Position numbers and translations under genes: made by a program. The notes under the pieces were generated by a model. It saw only the letters and a list, made by a program, of their open reading frames with translations. It did not search any database and had not been told where the DNA came from. 64,000 bases of DNA from Alkalibacterium subtropicum (GTDB lineage Bacteria > Bacillota > Bacilli > Lactobacillales > Carnobacteriaceae_A), in NCBI RefSeq assembly GCF_900112455.1, contig NZ_FOLT01000007.1, positions 4,591-68,590 on the forward strand. Reading direction: 5' to 3'. Below are positions 8,726-17,390 of this stretch, piece after piece; position 1 is the stretch's first letter; each line of letters begins with the position of its first letter.

Positions 8726-9463
8726 ATGAATCTATTGTCTCAATATATAGTCGCATCAGCACACCTTTACGGAGCGGTACCCAAAGCGGTTGTTGCAGAT
8801 ATTTATAATGATCAGAACGAGGAACAGGTGATGACAGAAGATGTCGAAAAGTGCTACCTGGAAAACAGGCAAGCAATTGAAAAAACCTTTGTTTACTTAG
8901 AGGACGAGCATTTTGCCCATGAGACTGTTCTGACGTTTGATGGTTTGGACGCTATGCTGCAACAACAAGCAGGCAAGCCGCGGTATATTCCAGAAAAAGA
9001 GGAACTGCTGAAGTATGTCGATGACTTTTACTTTGAACAGAACTCGGCTTATACGACCATATATCACTATGTTTTAGAAAATCTCTTGGATGGAGATGAC
9101 GACCGTGCAACAGATGTCTGTGAAGATGTCCAGGGCATGATCGAAGTGAATGCGCGTTTCAAAAGTCTAATGAATATTTTTGACCATAGGGGAGTCACGT
9201 TCCAAAGCAGAAAACAAAGAGAAACGGTCAGTCGCATGGTTAAGGTACTTCAAAATAACGTCAGACTTTGGGACAACAATGGACATACAAATAAAGAATT
9301 AAAGGAACAAGGGTATACCGTCTCGGCAGTTCCCTCAGAAAATAAAGCATCGTCTCAAACGAAGAAACTCGGACGCAACGATCCGTGCCACTGTGGCAGT
9401 GGGAAGAAGTACAAAAAATGTTGTCTGGATAAAGACCAGAAAATGAACGCCCGACAAGTTTAA
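8726..9463 (+). CDS. SEC-C motif protein, function unknown
   Basis: A 245-aa soluble protein whose last ~30 residues form a SEC-C zinc motif: LGRNDPCHCGSGKKYKKCC, with the Cys-x-Cys and Cys-Cys/His-type ligands, as at the C terminus of SecA. SEC-C modules bind zinc and occur in SecA and in many proteins of unknown role. The N-terminal 200 residues are acidic and helical and I do not recognise them. The ATG at 8726 has GGAGG seven bases upstream. It is monocistronic, followed by a decayed gene fragment and a terminator. Confidence 0.85.
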   Translation: MNLLSQYIVASAHLYGAVPKAVVADIYNDQNEEQVMTEDVEKCYLENRQAIEKTFVYLEDEHFAHETVLTFDGLDAMLQQQAGKPRYIPEKEELLKYVDDFYFEQNSAYTTIYHYVLENLLDGDDDRATDVCEDVQGMIEVNARFKSLMNIFDHRGVTFQSRKQRETVSRMVKVLQNNVRLWDNNGHTNKELKEQGYTVSAVPSENKASSQTKKLGRNDPCHCGSGKKYKKCCLDKDQKMNARQV

Positions 9464-9474
9464 TCATAATAGTC

Positions 9475-9535
9475 AAAAGAGAGTGTTGTCGATGGCGTGA
9501 CCACTACAAATGGGCTTAACTTCTTTCACAAACAG
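9475..9535 (+). pseudogene. Decayed 5' fragment of a second DUF4373/DnaD-like gene
   Basis: The stretch from AAAAGAGAGTGTT (9475-9487) through ATGGCG (9492-9497) and GACCACTACA to about 9535 matches the ribosome site and first codons of the intact gene at 10268 at roughly three of four positions. The third codon is TGA (9498-9500), and similarity stops after about 15 codons. It is a leftover of a duplicated or displaced copy. Confidence 0.7.
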
Positions 9536-9562
9536 ATACTTAAAAATTAACTAATCTAAAAA

Positions 9563-9598
9563 GAGTCAGTTGCTGCTTGACAGTTGCTGACCTTTTTT
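9563..9598 (+). terminator. Rho-independent terminator
   Basis: GTCAG (9565-9569) pairs with CTGAC (9588-9592 region), followed by a T-run. It would end transcription from the SEC-C gene and the pseudogene remnant. Confidence 0.5.
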
Positions 9599-9774
9599 AG
9601 TGTTCTGTGTTAGTTATCCTACAGTCCTCAACCTAGGAGAATGAAGAGGCTTTGAACGGCTAAATAATCAGCAGTGAGCTTACTTAGTTTCGACGGTTGT
9701 TTATGATAAACTGAGGTTAGTATAAGATAGGACTACACGACATAACTATTACACCTAAAAAGGGGGTGCCAAAG

Positions 9775-10005
9775 ATGGACTTGTTGCTTTGGGTTACGAT
9801 TAGTTTCATAGTTATCGGATTTTCTGTTCTGTTTTTCATGAAAAAAGGGATGGATATAAAGCTGGCGCATATACAGAAAAAGAGTGAATACGAGGAAAAG
9901 ACGAAGAAAGAAAAAGCCATCGTTTGGTGGATCAGAGGTGTAATCGTTTGGGGAATAATCAGTATGTTGCTGATCATTCTAAACTTTTATTATAATTTTG
10001 GGTAA
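9775..10005 (+). CDS. Small two-span membrane protein, unknown
   Basis: A 76-aa protein with two hydrophobic segments (about residues 3-21 and 54-74) around a lysine- and glutamate-rich loop, predicting a hairpin in the membrane with a charged cytoplasmic or external loop. I do not recognise a family. The start at ATG 9775 (MDLLLWVTIS) is supported by AAGGGGG eight bases upstream. It is followed within 60 bp by a strong terminator and is therefore its own transcription unit. Confidence 0.6.
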   Translation: MDLLLWVTISFIVIGFSVLFFMKKGMDIKLAHIQKKSEYEEKTKKEKAIVWWIRGVIVWGIISMLLIILNFYYNFG

Positions 10006-10042
10006 AACAAACGTCTGTTATAAAAAGATAGAATCAGCGTCA

Positions 10043-10073
10043 GAACTTCCAACTCATCGGAAGTTCTTTTTTC
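10043..10073 (+). terminator. Rho-independent terminator
   Basis: Perfect 8-bp stem GAACTTCC (10043-10050) / GGAAGTTC (10059-10066) followed by a run of T. Confidence 0.85.
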
Positions 10074-10200
10074 TTATATGGGTAGGAAAATGAAAACCTC
10101 CTGTCAAAAGCAATACGTTCCGAATGAAGTTTTTTCTCTTGAACAGATAAAGCACAGAAACTTTTTAAAATAATATACGTTTATCGGTTACACTTCCCAA

Positions 10201-10258
10201 TTTCTTTTCGTTATTAATAAGTGAAAGACTATACCCAAAATAACTTAACGAAAAGAGA
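10201..10258 (+). promoter_or_regulatory. Inverted repeat masking the ribosome site of the DnaD-like gene
   Basis: CTTTTCGTTA (10204-10213) is exactly complementary to TAACGAAAAG (10246-10255); pairing extends to about 13 bp with one G-U. The right arm overlaps the purine-rich ribosome site of the gene starting at 10268. In RNA the hairpin would hide that site; in DNA it could be an operator. Confidence 0.4.
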
Positions 10259-10267
10259 GTGTTTAAA

Positions 10268-11248
10268 ATGGCGCGACCACTACAGACAGGCTTGACTTAT
10301 TTTCCACTGGACGTTTCGATCGATCAGGATGACAAGATCGCTTTGATCGAATCGGAATTTGGACTCGAAGGTTTTGCGGTGACGATCAGATTAATGATGA
10401 AAATCTATGCGGAAGGGTATATGTACCACTGGGGCGAGAAAGAACTGAAGCTCTTTAGTCGAAAAATTGGTGTGGAGGTCTCTCTTGTTTCTGCGATCGT
10501 CGCTGCAGGACTGAGGTGGGGCCTCTTCAGCCAGTCTTTGTTCGATGACTACGGGATCTTAACGAGTCACGGGATCCAGAAGCGCTACTTTGAAGCGGTG
10601 AGCCGACGCAAAAACGTGAATGCCGTGAAAGAGTATTTCCTGCTGTCTGAACAGGAGACTGAAAAGTACACCAATCTATCTATCGTCTCCCTTTATCCTG
10701 AAATCACAGTAGAAACATTGGAATTAGAGCCGTCATTGGACTTAGCTGAGTTAATGTCAACATTAACTCCACAAAGTATAGTAGAGGAAAATAAAGAAAA
10801 GGAAAGGATATCATCATCAAAAAACGAAAGTGAACCACTGAAAACCGATGATGATGATTTGACCGTCTTAAAAGCTTACGCTGAAAAGATCGAAACACCG
10901 ACCAAAGAAGTGGAACGCCAGTTAACTAACTGGTTAAGCGTGTTTGAAGCACCCATTATTCTTGAAGCGATCGACCGTACCCAGCAGAACGGGAAGCGTT
11001 TCAGCTATTTAAATGCGATCTTAAATGATTTCAAGCGAAAGCAGGTCCAGACACTTGCGGACCTTGTTGCCTACGATGTGTCCTTTAAACAGCAAGCTCA
11101 AAGAGTCAATACTCGATCCGTCAAGCAGGAAACCTTACCCTTGTGGGCAGCCCCAGAGTATAGCGCTGATGATTTACCGGTTGACGAAATAACGAATCAG
11201 AGTATTAAAAACACTCTTGAACGCATCAGATGCAAGAAACAAGGCTAG
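10268..11248 (+). CDS. DUF4373 / DnaD-like replication-type protein
   Basis: The N terminus (MARPLQTGLTYFPLDVS, then the helical block to about residue 105) is the Lin1244/Lin1753-type DUF4373 domain common in phage and plasmid replication proteins. A variable linker follows, and residues about 200-275 (AYAEKIETPTKEVERQLTNW, then FSYLNAILNDFKRKQVQTL) resemble the C-terminal DnaD domain that binds DNA and helps load the helicase. I chose ATG 10268 over the in-frame GTG at 10259, giving 326 aa, because family members start MARP. No other phage genes are adjacent, so this looks like a remnant or a domesticated gene. A decayed copy of its start lies 0.8 kb upstream. Confidence 0.85.
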   Translation: MARPLQTGLTYFPLDVSIDQDDKIALIESEFGLEGFAVTIRLMMKIYAEGYMYHWGEKELKLFSRKIGVEVSLVSAIVAAGLRWGLFSQSLFDDYGILTSHGIQKRYFEAVSRRKNVNAVKEYFLLSEQETEKYTNLSIVSLYPEITVETLELEPSLDLAELMSTLTPQSIVEENKEKERISSSKNESEPLKTDDDDLTVLKAYAEKIETPTKEVERQLTNWLSVFEAPIILEAIDRTQQNGKRFSYLNAILNDFKRKQVQTLADLVAYDVSFKQQAQRVNTRSVKQETLPLWAAPEYSADDLPVDEITNQSIKNTLERIRCKKQG

Positions 11249-11440
11249 AGGTCTATCTTTTGTCCCTTTGTGCCGGAAAAACCCATTTACAGTGTTCTTC
11301 AAGAATGGGCTTTTACCACGGGAGTCAGAGGGCAGCCAGCGGAGACTTATTTTGCCTGCCCTTTCCAGGTAACCGTCGCTGTACTCTTCGGCTGCTTATT
11401 TTCAGCATGCCTATAACATACTTACAAGTAACAGCTTTAC
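11249..11440. other. Intergenic, nothing recognised
   Basis: The stretch before the promoter at 11441 holds short inverted segments (for example GGGCAGCC and GCCTGCCC around 11330-11365) but no convincing gene, RNA or terminator. Confidence 0.4.
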
Positions 11441-11491
11441 TTGACAATTTTTTACATGTTTTTTATTGTTTATATATATACATAAACAATA
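11441..11491 (+). promoter_or_regulatory. Promoter with conserved downstream box and palindrome
   Basis: TTGACA (11441-11446), 17 bp, TATTGT (11464-11469). Four bases further lies ATATATACATAAA (11474-11486), found at the same spacing after the -10 box at 18470. An inverted repeat TTATTGTTTAT/ATAAACAATAA overlaps the -10 box and the start site, suggesting regulator binding. Confidence 0.65.
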
Positions 11492-11553
11492 AACCTTTTA
11501 CGATCAGTCACTGTTTTTGACCGTGAAACCAGCCATCAAATACAGGAGGGGAT

Positions 11554-12195
11554 ATGAAAATGAAAAAACACTTCAACATCGCTGCACTAGTTATGGCTGT
11601 ATTTTCCATCGTTGCTCTCAGCGCCTTGATCATTAATGTGGGTCTCGAATTAGCTGCTGAAAATGAGGCCCGGGCTGAAGACTATCAGATTGCACAGGAG
11701 ACTGAGGTTGCAGAAATACAGGAAGAACCGGAACCTGAACTTCAAATCCAGACACCGGCAATTCACCCAGCCGGTCATGGATTCATCACGTGGTATTATA
11801 CAGTCCAAGGCGAACCGATCGATTACGAAGAAGTGACGACGTCGGGATTCGAAATATCTCCAGAGAGCGAGGTTGTATTCACCAAGGACCAACCAACAGA
11901 CGAGGGGGTTTATAGCAGACTCGTCGGCGCCATTAAAAGTAAGCACGAACAGGATGCACGTGCTATTCATTTCATGGAAGGCTATATGAATGACGACCTA
12001 ACGGAAGGCACGATGCAGTACGCAAGCAGCGAACAGATTAGGGGCGAAGTACGGTTCACGGTCGAAGCAGACGGCGAAATCATTGCGAACGCATCTGACT
12101 GGGAGGCATTACCGGAAACGGACGAACGGACAGTGCAGGATTTCCAAACGACAGCCGAAAGTATGCTTGTCAACTGGGGTGCATATAACCGCTGA
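11554..12195 (+). CDS. Single-pass membrane protein, paralogue of the 18.5-19.7 kb trio
   Basis: A 213-aa protein with one N-terminal membrane segment (about residues 9-33), a Glu-rich linker, and an exported domain. Two stretches, HGFITWYYTVQGEP and EGTMQYASSEQIRGEVRFTVEADGE in outline, resemble the GxIxW...GxVxFxIxxxG strand pattern in the three small proteins at 18496-19678. Function unknown; the proteins may be secreted or surface-anchored. AGGAGGGG precedes the ATG at 11554; the ATG two codons later is equally well spaced. The promoter shares an unusual downstream box with the other locus, which suggests common regulation. Confidence 0.75.
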   Translation: MKMKKHFNIAALVMAVFSIVALSALIINVGLELAAENEARAEDYQIAQETEVAEIQEEPEPELQIQTPAIHPAGHGFITWYYTVQGEPIDYEEVTTSGFEISPESEVVFTKDQPTDEGVYSRLVGAIKSKHEQDARAIHFMEGYMNDDLTEGTMQYASSEQIRGEVRFTVEADGEIIANASDWEALPETDERTVQDFQTTAESMLVNWGAYNR

Positions 12196-12412
12196 CCGAT
12201 TAAGTCAGATAGCAATCGACTAATGATTTTAGGACACGATTCTTTAGGGTGGCGTCTTTTCTGAACGTGCTGAAGTCCGGGCCGTCCTTTTGTATACAAA
12301 GACTGAGTCCAAATCATAAATCCATCAGGCTGAAAGCGATCATTAAGGGTTTCAAACCAAAAATGATATACTGTCAGTAAGATCATCAACCTTTAGGGAA
12401 TGGAGTGAGACG

Positions 12413-12922
12413 ATGGGAAACTATGAGACGCCTGATTTTGAGGTGCTGGAGAAAGAGAACAGCTTTGAACTGCGGAAGTATGGCCAGTTCTATATCGTGG
12501 AATACGATAACCGGGCAGACCCGGATGTCGACCGCGGCTTCCGGACCTTGTTCAAGTATATCTCCAGTGAAAATCAGGAAAATGAAAAGATCTCGATGAC
12601 GGTACCAGTGATCCAGGAGGAGACGGATGAGAACAGAAAAATGGCATTCGTCGTTCCTAAGAAGTATTGGGGACAGGTGCCCGAGCCGACTGATCCGAAT
12701 TTGAAGGTGGAAGCGTTCGAGGAAGGCGTCTTCGCGGTCATCCAATTTTCCGGCAAGCGGAGTCGCACCAAAGAAATCAGTATGAAAGAAAAGCTGAATC
12801 AGTGGGTCGCGGACAAAGGCTTTGAAAAACAGTCGGCCTTTATGGTGGCCTCTTACAGTGGTCCTTTCACGCTCCCGCCCTTCAGAAAAAACGAGATCTG
12901 GGTGAGAGTCAAGAGCGCTTAA
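12413..12922 (+). CDS. SOUL-family heme-binding-like protein
   Basis: 169 aa matching the SOUL/HEBP family: the opening DFEVLEKENSFELRKYGQF, ISMTVPVIQE with the conserved MTxPV motif, EGVFAVIQFSG, and the closing FTLPPFRKNEIWV. Family members bind heme or tetrapyrroles loosely; the biological role in bacteria is not settled. There is no signal peptide, so it is cytoplasmic. The start ATG 12413 has GGAGTGAG upstream. It is monocistronic with a strong terminator 40 bp downstream. Confidence 0.9.
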   Translation: MGNYETPDFEVLEKENSFELRKYGQFYIVEYDNRADPDVDRGFRTLFKYISSENQENEKISMTVPVIQEETDENRKMAFVVPKKYWGQVPEPTDPNLKVEAFEEGVFAVIQFSGKRSRTKEISMKEKLNQWVADKGFEKQSAFMVASYSGPFTLPPFRKNEIWVRVKSA

Positions 12923-12960
12923 GCACACCTTTCTTCAATAATGCAACGTCATCGCACTTA

Positions 12961-13011
12961 AAAACACGTGTATCGGACAGAGGGATCTCCGCCTCTCGAT
13001 ACACGTGTTTT
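12961..13011. terminator. Bidirectional terminator
   Basis: AAAACACGTGTATCG (12961-12975) is perfectly repeated inverted at 12997-13011, giving a 15-bp stem with A and T ends. It lies between the convergent SOUL and esterase genes and can serve both. Confidence 0.85.
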
Positions 13012-13041
13012 CTTCGTCATTTTTTAAGATAACCTTTGAGC

Positions 13042-14676
13042 TTACCGGAACTGATACATAAACCGCTCCATATAATACATGAAGGTCTGGTTGTAGACGC
13101 CGGTGAAATAGAGGTCACTGGCGTGCGAGCCATACGGCAGCCAGATGATCGCAATGTCACTGTTATTCGCTTCTACATACGCCTCTTTGAAATCAATGGT
13201 CACCTGTGGCTCGACGAGGGTATCCAAATCGCCCTGATAGACTAAGGCCGGTGGGCTGTCTTCTTCCACTAACAGATCTGGATCTATCAGTTCCTCTGCA
13301 TCACCCACACCCGGAAAACCTGCCAGACCGTTGGCCGGGTAGAAAGGGATGATGCCTTTCACCGTGATCCGTGTGTCGATGAGTTCGGGGTACTGACCGC
13401 TTGAGGCGCCCAGAGCCAAGGCATTGGCCAAATGTCCGCCCGCCGAGCCGCCTGAAATGAAGACCGAGTCGATGTCCGCATCAAACCGTTCATGATTATC
13501 GGCCAGATACGTCGTAAACAGACCCAGGTGGCGGACCATGTCTCTGACAGAAAAGTCTCCGGTCACATCATCGGGAGCTGAGAGGATGCCGGAGAACTGT
13601 CTTGCTGCATTCAAGCCATACTGGACATCGAACACCACATAGCCCTGTTCGGCAAAGTATTTGTTGACCTGAGAAAAGTTCTCGGGGCCCTTATCGCCGG
13701 AGTTCCAGCCGCCGCCATGGATCCGAATCAGCACGGATCCTTGACCCGGCAGGTCGGCTGCGTTTTCTGTGGGCGTGTAGACATCAAATCGCAAGTCCAG
13801 ACCCTCATCCACGCCGCTGTCGCCTGCATAATACTGGACATCTTCTTCCAGCTCATAGTTGCCTGAAGGACTGCCGAAGAAGAACGCGGGGAGCGACACC
13901 GGCAGCTCTTTGAAGGCGGGGATCGTGTCGTCCTCGTCCTGCCAGTCGTTTCCAAACGCTGCGGTATAATTTTCTTCCGCTTCCTCCAGCATCATAGGGA
14001 TCGAGAAGAAGGGGAGGGCGAAGACCACGTAAAGGGTGGTGCCGATGAGCAACACGCTTATCCCTTTTGACGACCGCCAGTCAAAAGGCGAGACTTTGAG
14101 GAAAAGCCCGGCCGTACTCAAAAAGATGAAACTGTAAAACAGACTGTACGGGGAGACGGCGGCTTCAACCACGCCGACACTGACGTTCGTGACCATCGAA
14201 ACCGCAAGTAAAACACCGACCAGTAAACTGAGCCCCAGCAGGATCTGCAGCATGATGCGCATGACTTTTTTGGGCGTCGAATCTGTCTGTCGTGAAGGTG
14301 CATGGCTTGTGTGTCCTCGCCGGTTTGTATGTACAAAAGAGGTCCCGGCCAGCAGGGTACCGACTAAAAAGAGCGATAAGAACAGGACGATCCCCACCAG
14401 ACTCCTGGATGCTTGGTCAGCGGGGTCCAGAGAGGCAAGCGTCGTTAAAACTGCGACGCCGGTCATCCCGGCACTGGATAGGACCAGATACAAGGCAGAC
14501 CCTTTTTTCTGATCGGTCCTGAGGGTGGCGGCAACACTATTCCCGGTCAAGGTCAGGATCACCAGTATCCCATAGGCGTTCCAGAAGACACTTTCTTCAG
14601 GGGACAGGACGTAAAAGAGACTTAAAACAAGGGACACACTGTTCATTACAGCTAATGACTTTAAAAAACGGTTCAT
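13042..14676 (-). CDS. Membrane-anchored alpha/beta hydrolase (esterase/lipase-like)
   Basis: 544 aa. The first ~230 residues contain about six hydrophobic spans; the rest is an alpha/beta-hydrolase of the BD-FAE / hormone-sensitive-lipase kind, probably facing outside. Visible elements are the oxyanion loop RIHGGGWNSGD (about 321), the nucleophile elbow ISGGSAGGHLANAL (Ser about 410), the acid region YQGDLDTLVEP (about 484) and the histidine in YGSHASDLY (about 518). The substrate is unknown; an ester on the cell surface or in the medium is likely. GGAGGAAGATC precedes the ATG. Local base composition is GC-richer than the neighbours, which may hint at transfer. Confidence 0.87.
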   Translation of the reverse strand: MNRFLKSLAVMNSVSLVLSLFYVLSPEESVFWNAYGILVILTLTGNSVAATLRTDQKKGSALYLVLSSAGMTGVAVLTTLASLDPADQASRSLVGIVLFLSLFLVGTLLAGTSFVHTNRRGHTSHAPSRQTDSTPKKVMRIMLQILLGLSLLVGVLLAVSMVTNVSVGVVEAAVSPYSLFYSFIFLSTAGLFLKVSPFDWRSSKGISVLLIGTTLYVVFALPFFSIPMMLEEAEENYTAAFGNDWQDEDDTIPAFKELPVSLPAFFFGSPSGNYELEEDVQYYAGDSGVDEGLDLRFDVYTPTENAADLPGQGSVLIRIHGGGWNSGDKGPENFSQVNKYFAEQGYVVFDVQYGLNAARQFSGILSAPDDVTGDFSVRDMVRHLGLFTTYLADNHERFDADIDSVFISGGSAGGHLANALALGASSGQYPELIDTRITVKGIIPFYPANGLAGFPGVGDAEELIDPDLLVEEDSPPALVYQGDLDTLVEPQVTIDFKEAYVEANNSDIAIIWLPYGSHASDLYFTGVYNQTFMYYMERFMYQFR

Positions 14677-14854
14677 GATCTTCCTCCATCGTTTGCGGAT
14701 TTTTACTGTCCCTTTAATTGTAGCCGGTCACACCGCCAGTTGCAATCATTCGGACCGCAGCGGGCAGAGGTCCTTCGTCAAGCGCTCATACTTTTCATGA
14801 AGCGGCCACTTGGCGTATACTGGAGTAAGAGAAACGAAAAGAGGAGGAGTCAAG

Positions 14855-15133
14855 ATGAAAGCTGTCTATAAGAACACCGTCCTTGCAGAAAGCGACAACA
14901 CAGAAGTGGTCGAGAACAATCATTACTTCCCAAGAGAAGACGTGAAAATGGAGTGTCTCACAGAAAGCGATAAAGAGTACACGTGTCCGTGGAAAGGCGA
15001 AGCGACCTATTACCATATTGTCGTGGATGACGAACGCATCGATAATGGGGCCTGGTCATATGAGGACCCAAAAGAAAAGGCCAGACACATCACAGGGCAT
15101 ATCTGCTTCGACAAGAAATTCGTGAAAGAATAA
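14855..15133 (+). CDS. DUF427 domain protein
   Basis: 92 aa matching DUF427: KAVYKNTVLAESDNTEVVENNHYFP, then CPWKGEATYYHI, and the aromatic ending AWSYEDPKEKARHITGHICFD. These small beta-barrel proteins are widespread and their function is unknown. I chose ATG 14855 because GAGGAGGAGTCAAG precedes it; upstream in-frame GTG codons have no ribosome site. It is divergent from the membrane esterase, so the two share about 180 bp of promoter region. Confidence 0.88.
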   Translation: MKAVYKNTVLAESDNTEVVENNHYFPREDVKMECLTESDKEYTCPWKGEATYYHIVVDDERIDNGAWSYEDPKEKARHITGHICFDKKFVKE

Positions 15134-15297
15134 TCAGTTCAATCCAAGCGGCTCTGCTCATCACAATGAATGAGCCGGAGCCGTTTTTCGTTTCAATTTC
15201 AAATAAGGCGCAGACAACTGACGCAACACGTCTAAAAAATCAGTCCATCGATACAGGAAAGAACGACTTGAACAGACATTTACGAGGAGAGATCGCT

Positions 15298-16611
15298 ATG
15301 TCAATAGAGCTACTTATGGTCCGTCATGGAAAAGCCGAAGACCGCTCAGCGGATAAAGACGATGCCAAACGCCAGCTGACTGAAGAGGGTAAGGCAGAAT
15401 TTCGAGACTTTATCGCGTCCGTCAAGAAAGATTTGGAAACAGACCAAAACGTCAAAGTGTGGACGAGTCCTTTAGCGCGGGCCAAACAGACTGCCGCTAT
15501 CTTGACAGAACAGATGGATTGGCCGGAAGCAGATGAGAAAGAGTTCCTGGAAAGCGGGGACTACACAGCTTTCAGAAATGAAGTCCAGACGCTGGATGCA
15601 GATACGCGCCTTGTGTGTGTCGGCCACAAGCCTATCCAGGGAGACTGGGTCGGCCTTTTGACCAGCAGACCGTACTCTTTCAAAAAAGGCGGGGCAGCAC
15701 TGGTCCGTTTGAACGATGACCGGACACAAGGCAAGCTCCTTTGGGACAATGATCCGACGTCTAAAAAAAAAGCAGATGAAAAAGTCGCACCGATCAAAGC
15801 AGTCCTTTTAAAGCAGGTCGAAGCGATGGAAATGTCTTACCGCCACTTTCAGAATAATCCTTACTCACCTAAACAGACCCATCGCTTCCGGGTGAACATG
15901 CGAAAAATGCGGTCCCTGCTGCATTTTGTGAAACCGCTGATCGGCAAAGAGACGTACAGGACACTGAATGACACGATCAAAGATGCCTATCACCGACTGG
16001 AGCCGCTGCGCGAAGGTGATGTGCTGATCGCGTCCTGCAGCGAACGGGCTGCTGTGGAACCCGATCTGATCGACGATTATGCTGAGGTCTTCCGCTATTT
16101 GCATAACGAGCGGCGTAAGTGGATGCGCACGCGCCTGACACAGAGCATGACGGCGGCATTCGAAGAGATGCTGCAGGAAAGTAGAGAGGAAATCAATCGG
16201 CTCTCTTTCGATCTGGATAAAACAGACGACGGCGATGTCTTGGCTTATTTGAACGACCGCTTCAACTCGCGAAAGAAAAAAGTGTATAAAGCATTCAAAA
16301 AAGCCGACCACTCGGACCACGAAGCCGCGCACGATGTCAGAAAGAAAGCGAAAAAACTGCGGTACGCTGTCAAAGGCTTTGAAGCCCTGCTGCCTAAAAA
16401 GAAAGCGAAAAAGGCGAAGAAGAAACTGAAGGCCATCCAGAACGAGCTGGGAGAGATCGGGGATCTGTATGTCAACAGTCTGTGGCTCAAAGACTATGCG
16501 GAAAAAGTCGAAGATCCTAAGCTTGAAGCGGCGTTCACTGCGCTTGCTGAACGGCAGCTGAGCCAGCGCGAAGAAGTGATCGATGACGAACCGTTCCTGC
16601 ATGACGCTTGA
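15298..16611 (+). CDS. SixA-type phosphohistidine phosphatase fused to a CHAD domain
   Basis: 437 aa. Residues 1-165 are a histidine phosphatase with the RHG signature (MVRHGKAED, His10) and the later CVGHKPIQGDW. Residues about 190-425 are a CHAD domain: repeated helices with conserved basic residues (FRVNMRKMRSLLHFVKP, HDVRKKAKKLRYAVKGFE). CHAD domains bind polyphosphate, so the fusion may dephosphorylate or regulate something at polyphosphate granules; that role is inferred. The start ATG 15298 follows GGAG; upstream in-frame starts lack a ribosome site. Monocistronic, with a terminator 40 bp downstream. Confidence 0.92.
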   Translation: MSIELLMVRHGKAEDRSADKDDAKRQLTEEGKAEFRDFIASVKKDLETDQNVKVWTSPLARAKQTAAILTEQMDWPEADEKEFLESGDYTAFRNEVQTLDADTRLVCVGHKPIQGDWVGLLTSRPYSFKKGGAALVRLNDDRTQGKLLWDNDPTSKKKADEKVAPIKAVLLKQVEAMEMSYRHFQNNPYSPKQTHRFRVNMRKMRSLLHFVKPLIGKETYRTLNDTIKDAYHRLEPLREGDVLIASCSERAAVEPDLIDDYAEVFRYLHNERRKWMRTRLTQSMTAAFEEMLQESREEINRLSFDLDKTDDGDVLAYLNDRFNSRKKKVYKAFKKADHSDHEAAHDVRKKAKKLRYAVKGFEALLPKKKAKKAKKKLKAIQNELGEIGDLYVNSLWLKDYAEKVEDPKLEAAFTALAERQLSQREEVIDDEPFLHDA

Positions 16612-16652
16612 TAGGAATGAAGGTCTATCGACTCAAACAAGTAAAGAAAAAA

Positions 16653-16692
16653 CATCAGAGGCTGTGAGTTGCTCAGCATCTGATGCTTTTTC
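16653..16692 (+). terminator. Rho-independent terminator
   Basis: CATCAGAGGCTG (16653-16664) pairs with CAGCATCTGATG (16674-16685) with one mismatch, followed by CTTTTTCT. Confidence 0.85.
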
Positions 16693-16944
16693 TATGGTGA
16701 AATTTAACTCTCCATAAGGGGTCAGTGTTCAATGACCCAATGAAGCTTCTATTTGCTGGGATAGTGATCACTGACGTCTTTTTTGACTACGAGCAGCCAG
16801 ATTCAAAAATAATTCTGTCCACTGAACACGACCGTCATGTGAGCGGGTTCTATATTGAGGCAGTTCGTAAGACTCAATCTGATACATCCTGTCAGCAGGC
16901 ACTATTTAGGCGCTGTATGACCCGCTCAAAGCTTATTGGAATCT

Positions 16945-17110
16945 GGGAAGGTAAAACAAGGGCCTTTTGTTTCCAACCGATTAGTAAAAACGGAGCGGGT
17001 GGTCACTAAAGGGGGTAAATAGCTCCCTCTCACGCTTCTTATGATTTTGGGCGGTCACAACGATCTGCTTTTATTACCGACCCGCAAAGGTAACGGCACT
17101 CAGTTTGTAC
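16945..17110. repeat. 52-bp array, family 4 (GGTGGTCAC), degraded copy
   Basis: GGGTGGTCACTA starts at 16997 and GGGCGGTCACAA at 17049, exactly 52 bp apart; weaker matches continue at 16945 and 17101. The motif is the one that recurs at 52-bp spacing near 22.0-22.3 kb. No gene is visible between the terminator at 16692 and the toxin-antitoxin promoter at 17326; a 94-codon open frame here has no ribosome site and overlaps the repeats. Confidence 0.5.
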
Positions 17111-17200
17111 AACGAAACTCAATTGTGCCGGTTCACTCAAAAAAAGAATATCAGCTGGTCTTATTTTTCTCAACCACCATCATAATTTCCTGTCTATAAT

Positions 17201-17237
17201 GGTCATACGCGCCGGCAAGCGCGTATGAACCTTTTTT
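17201..17237 (+). terminator. Hairpin with T-run
   Basis: GGTCATACGCGC (17201-17212) pairs with GCGCGTATGAACC (17219-17231) with one bulge, followed by TTTTTT. A near-identical stem core (CATACGCG...CGCGTATG) recurs at 21854-21876 without a T-run. No gene ends directly before it. Confidence 0.5.
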
Positions 17238-17308
17238 ATCAATTCTTTTTTTATTTAAGAACAAGAAATGAGCTGTATGGCTGAGTTCCTAAGAAAACGG
17301 GCTTTAAT

Positions 17309-17354
17309 AAGCACTTTTTTATGATTTGAATTAAGTGCTTTAATGAAGTATAAT
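17309..17354 (+). promoter_or_regulatory. Toxin-antitoxin promoter and operator
   Basis: TTGAAT (17326-17331), 17 bp, TATAAT (17349-17354). An inverted repeat AAGCACTT (17309-17316) / AAGTGCTT (17333-17340) brackets the -35 box, the usual position for an antitoxin operator. Confidence 0.7.
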
Positions 17355-17390
17355 AGTTGCAAGAAGATATACGAGAAAGAGGTGCAGAAA

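Noticed and set aside
11230-11520. A 96-codon frame after the DnaD-like gene
   Set aside because: Begins inside the previous gene, has biased composition, and runs over the next gene's promoter.
16725-17009. A 94-codon plus-strand open frame
   Set aside because: No ribosome site, no recognisable protein features, and it overlaps the degraded 52-bp array.
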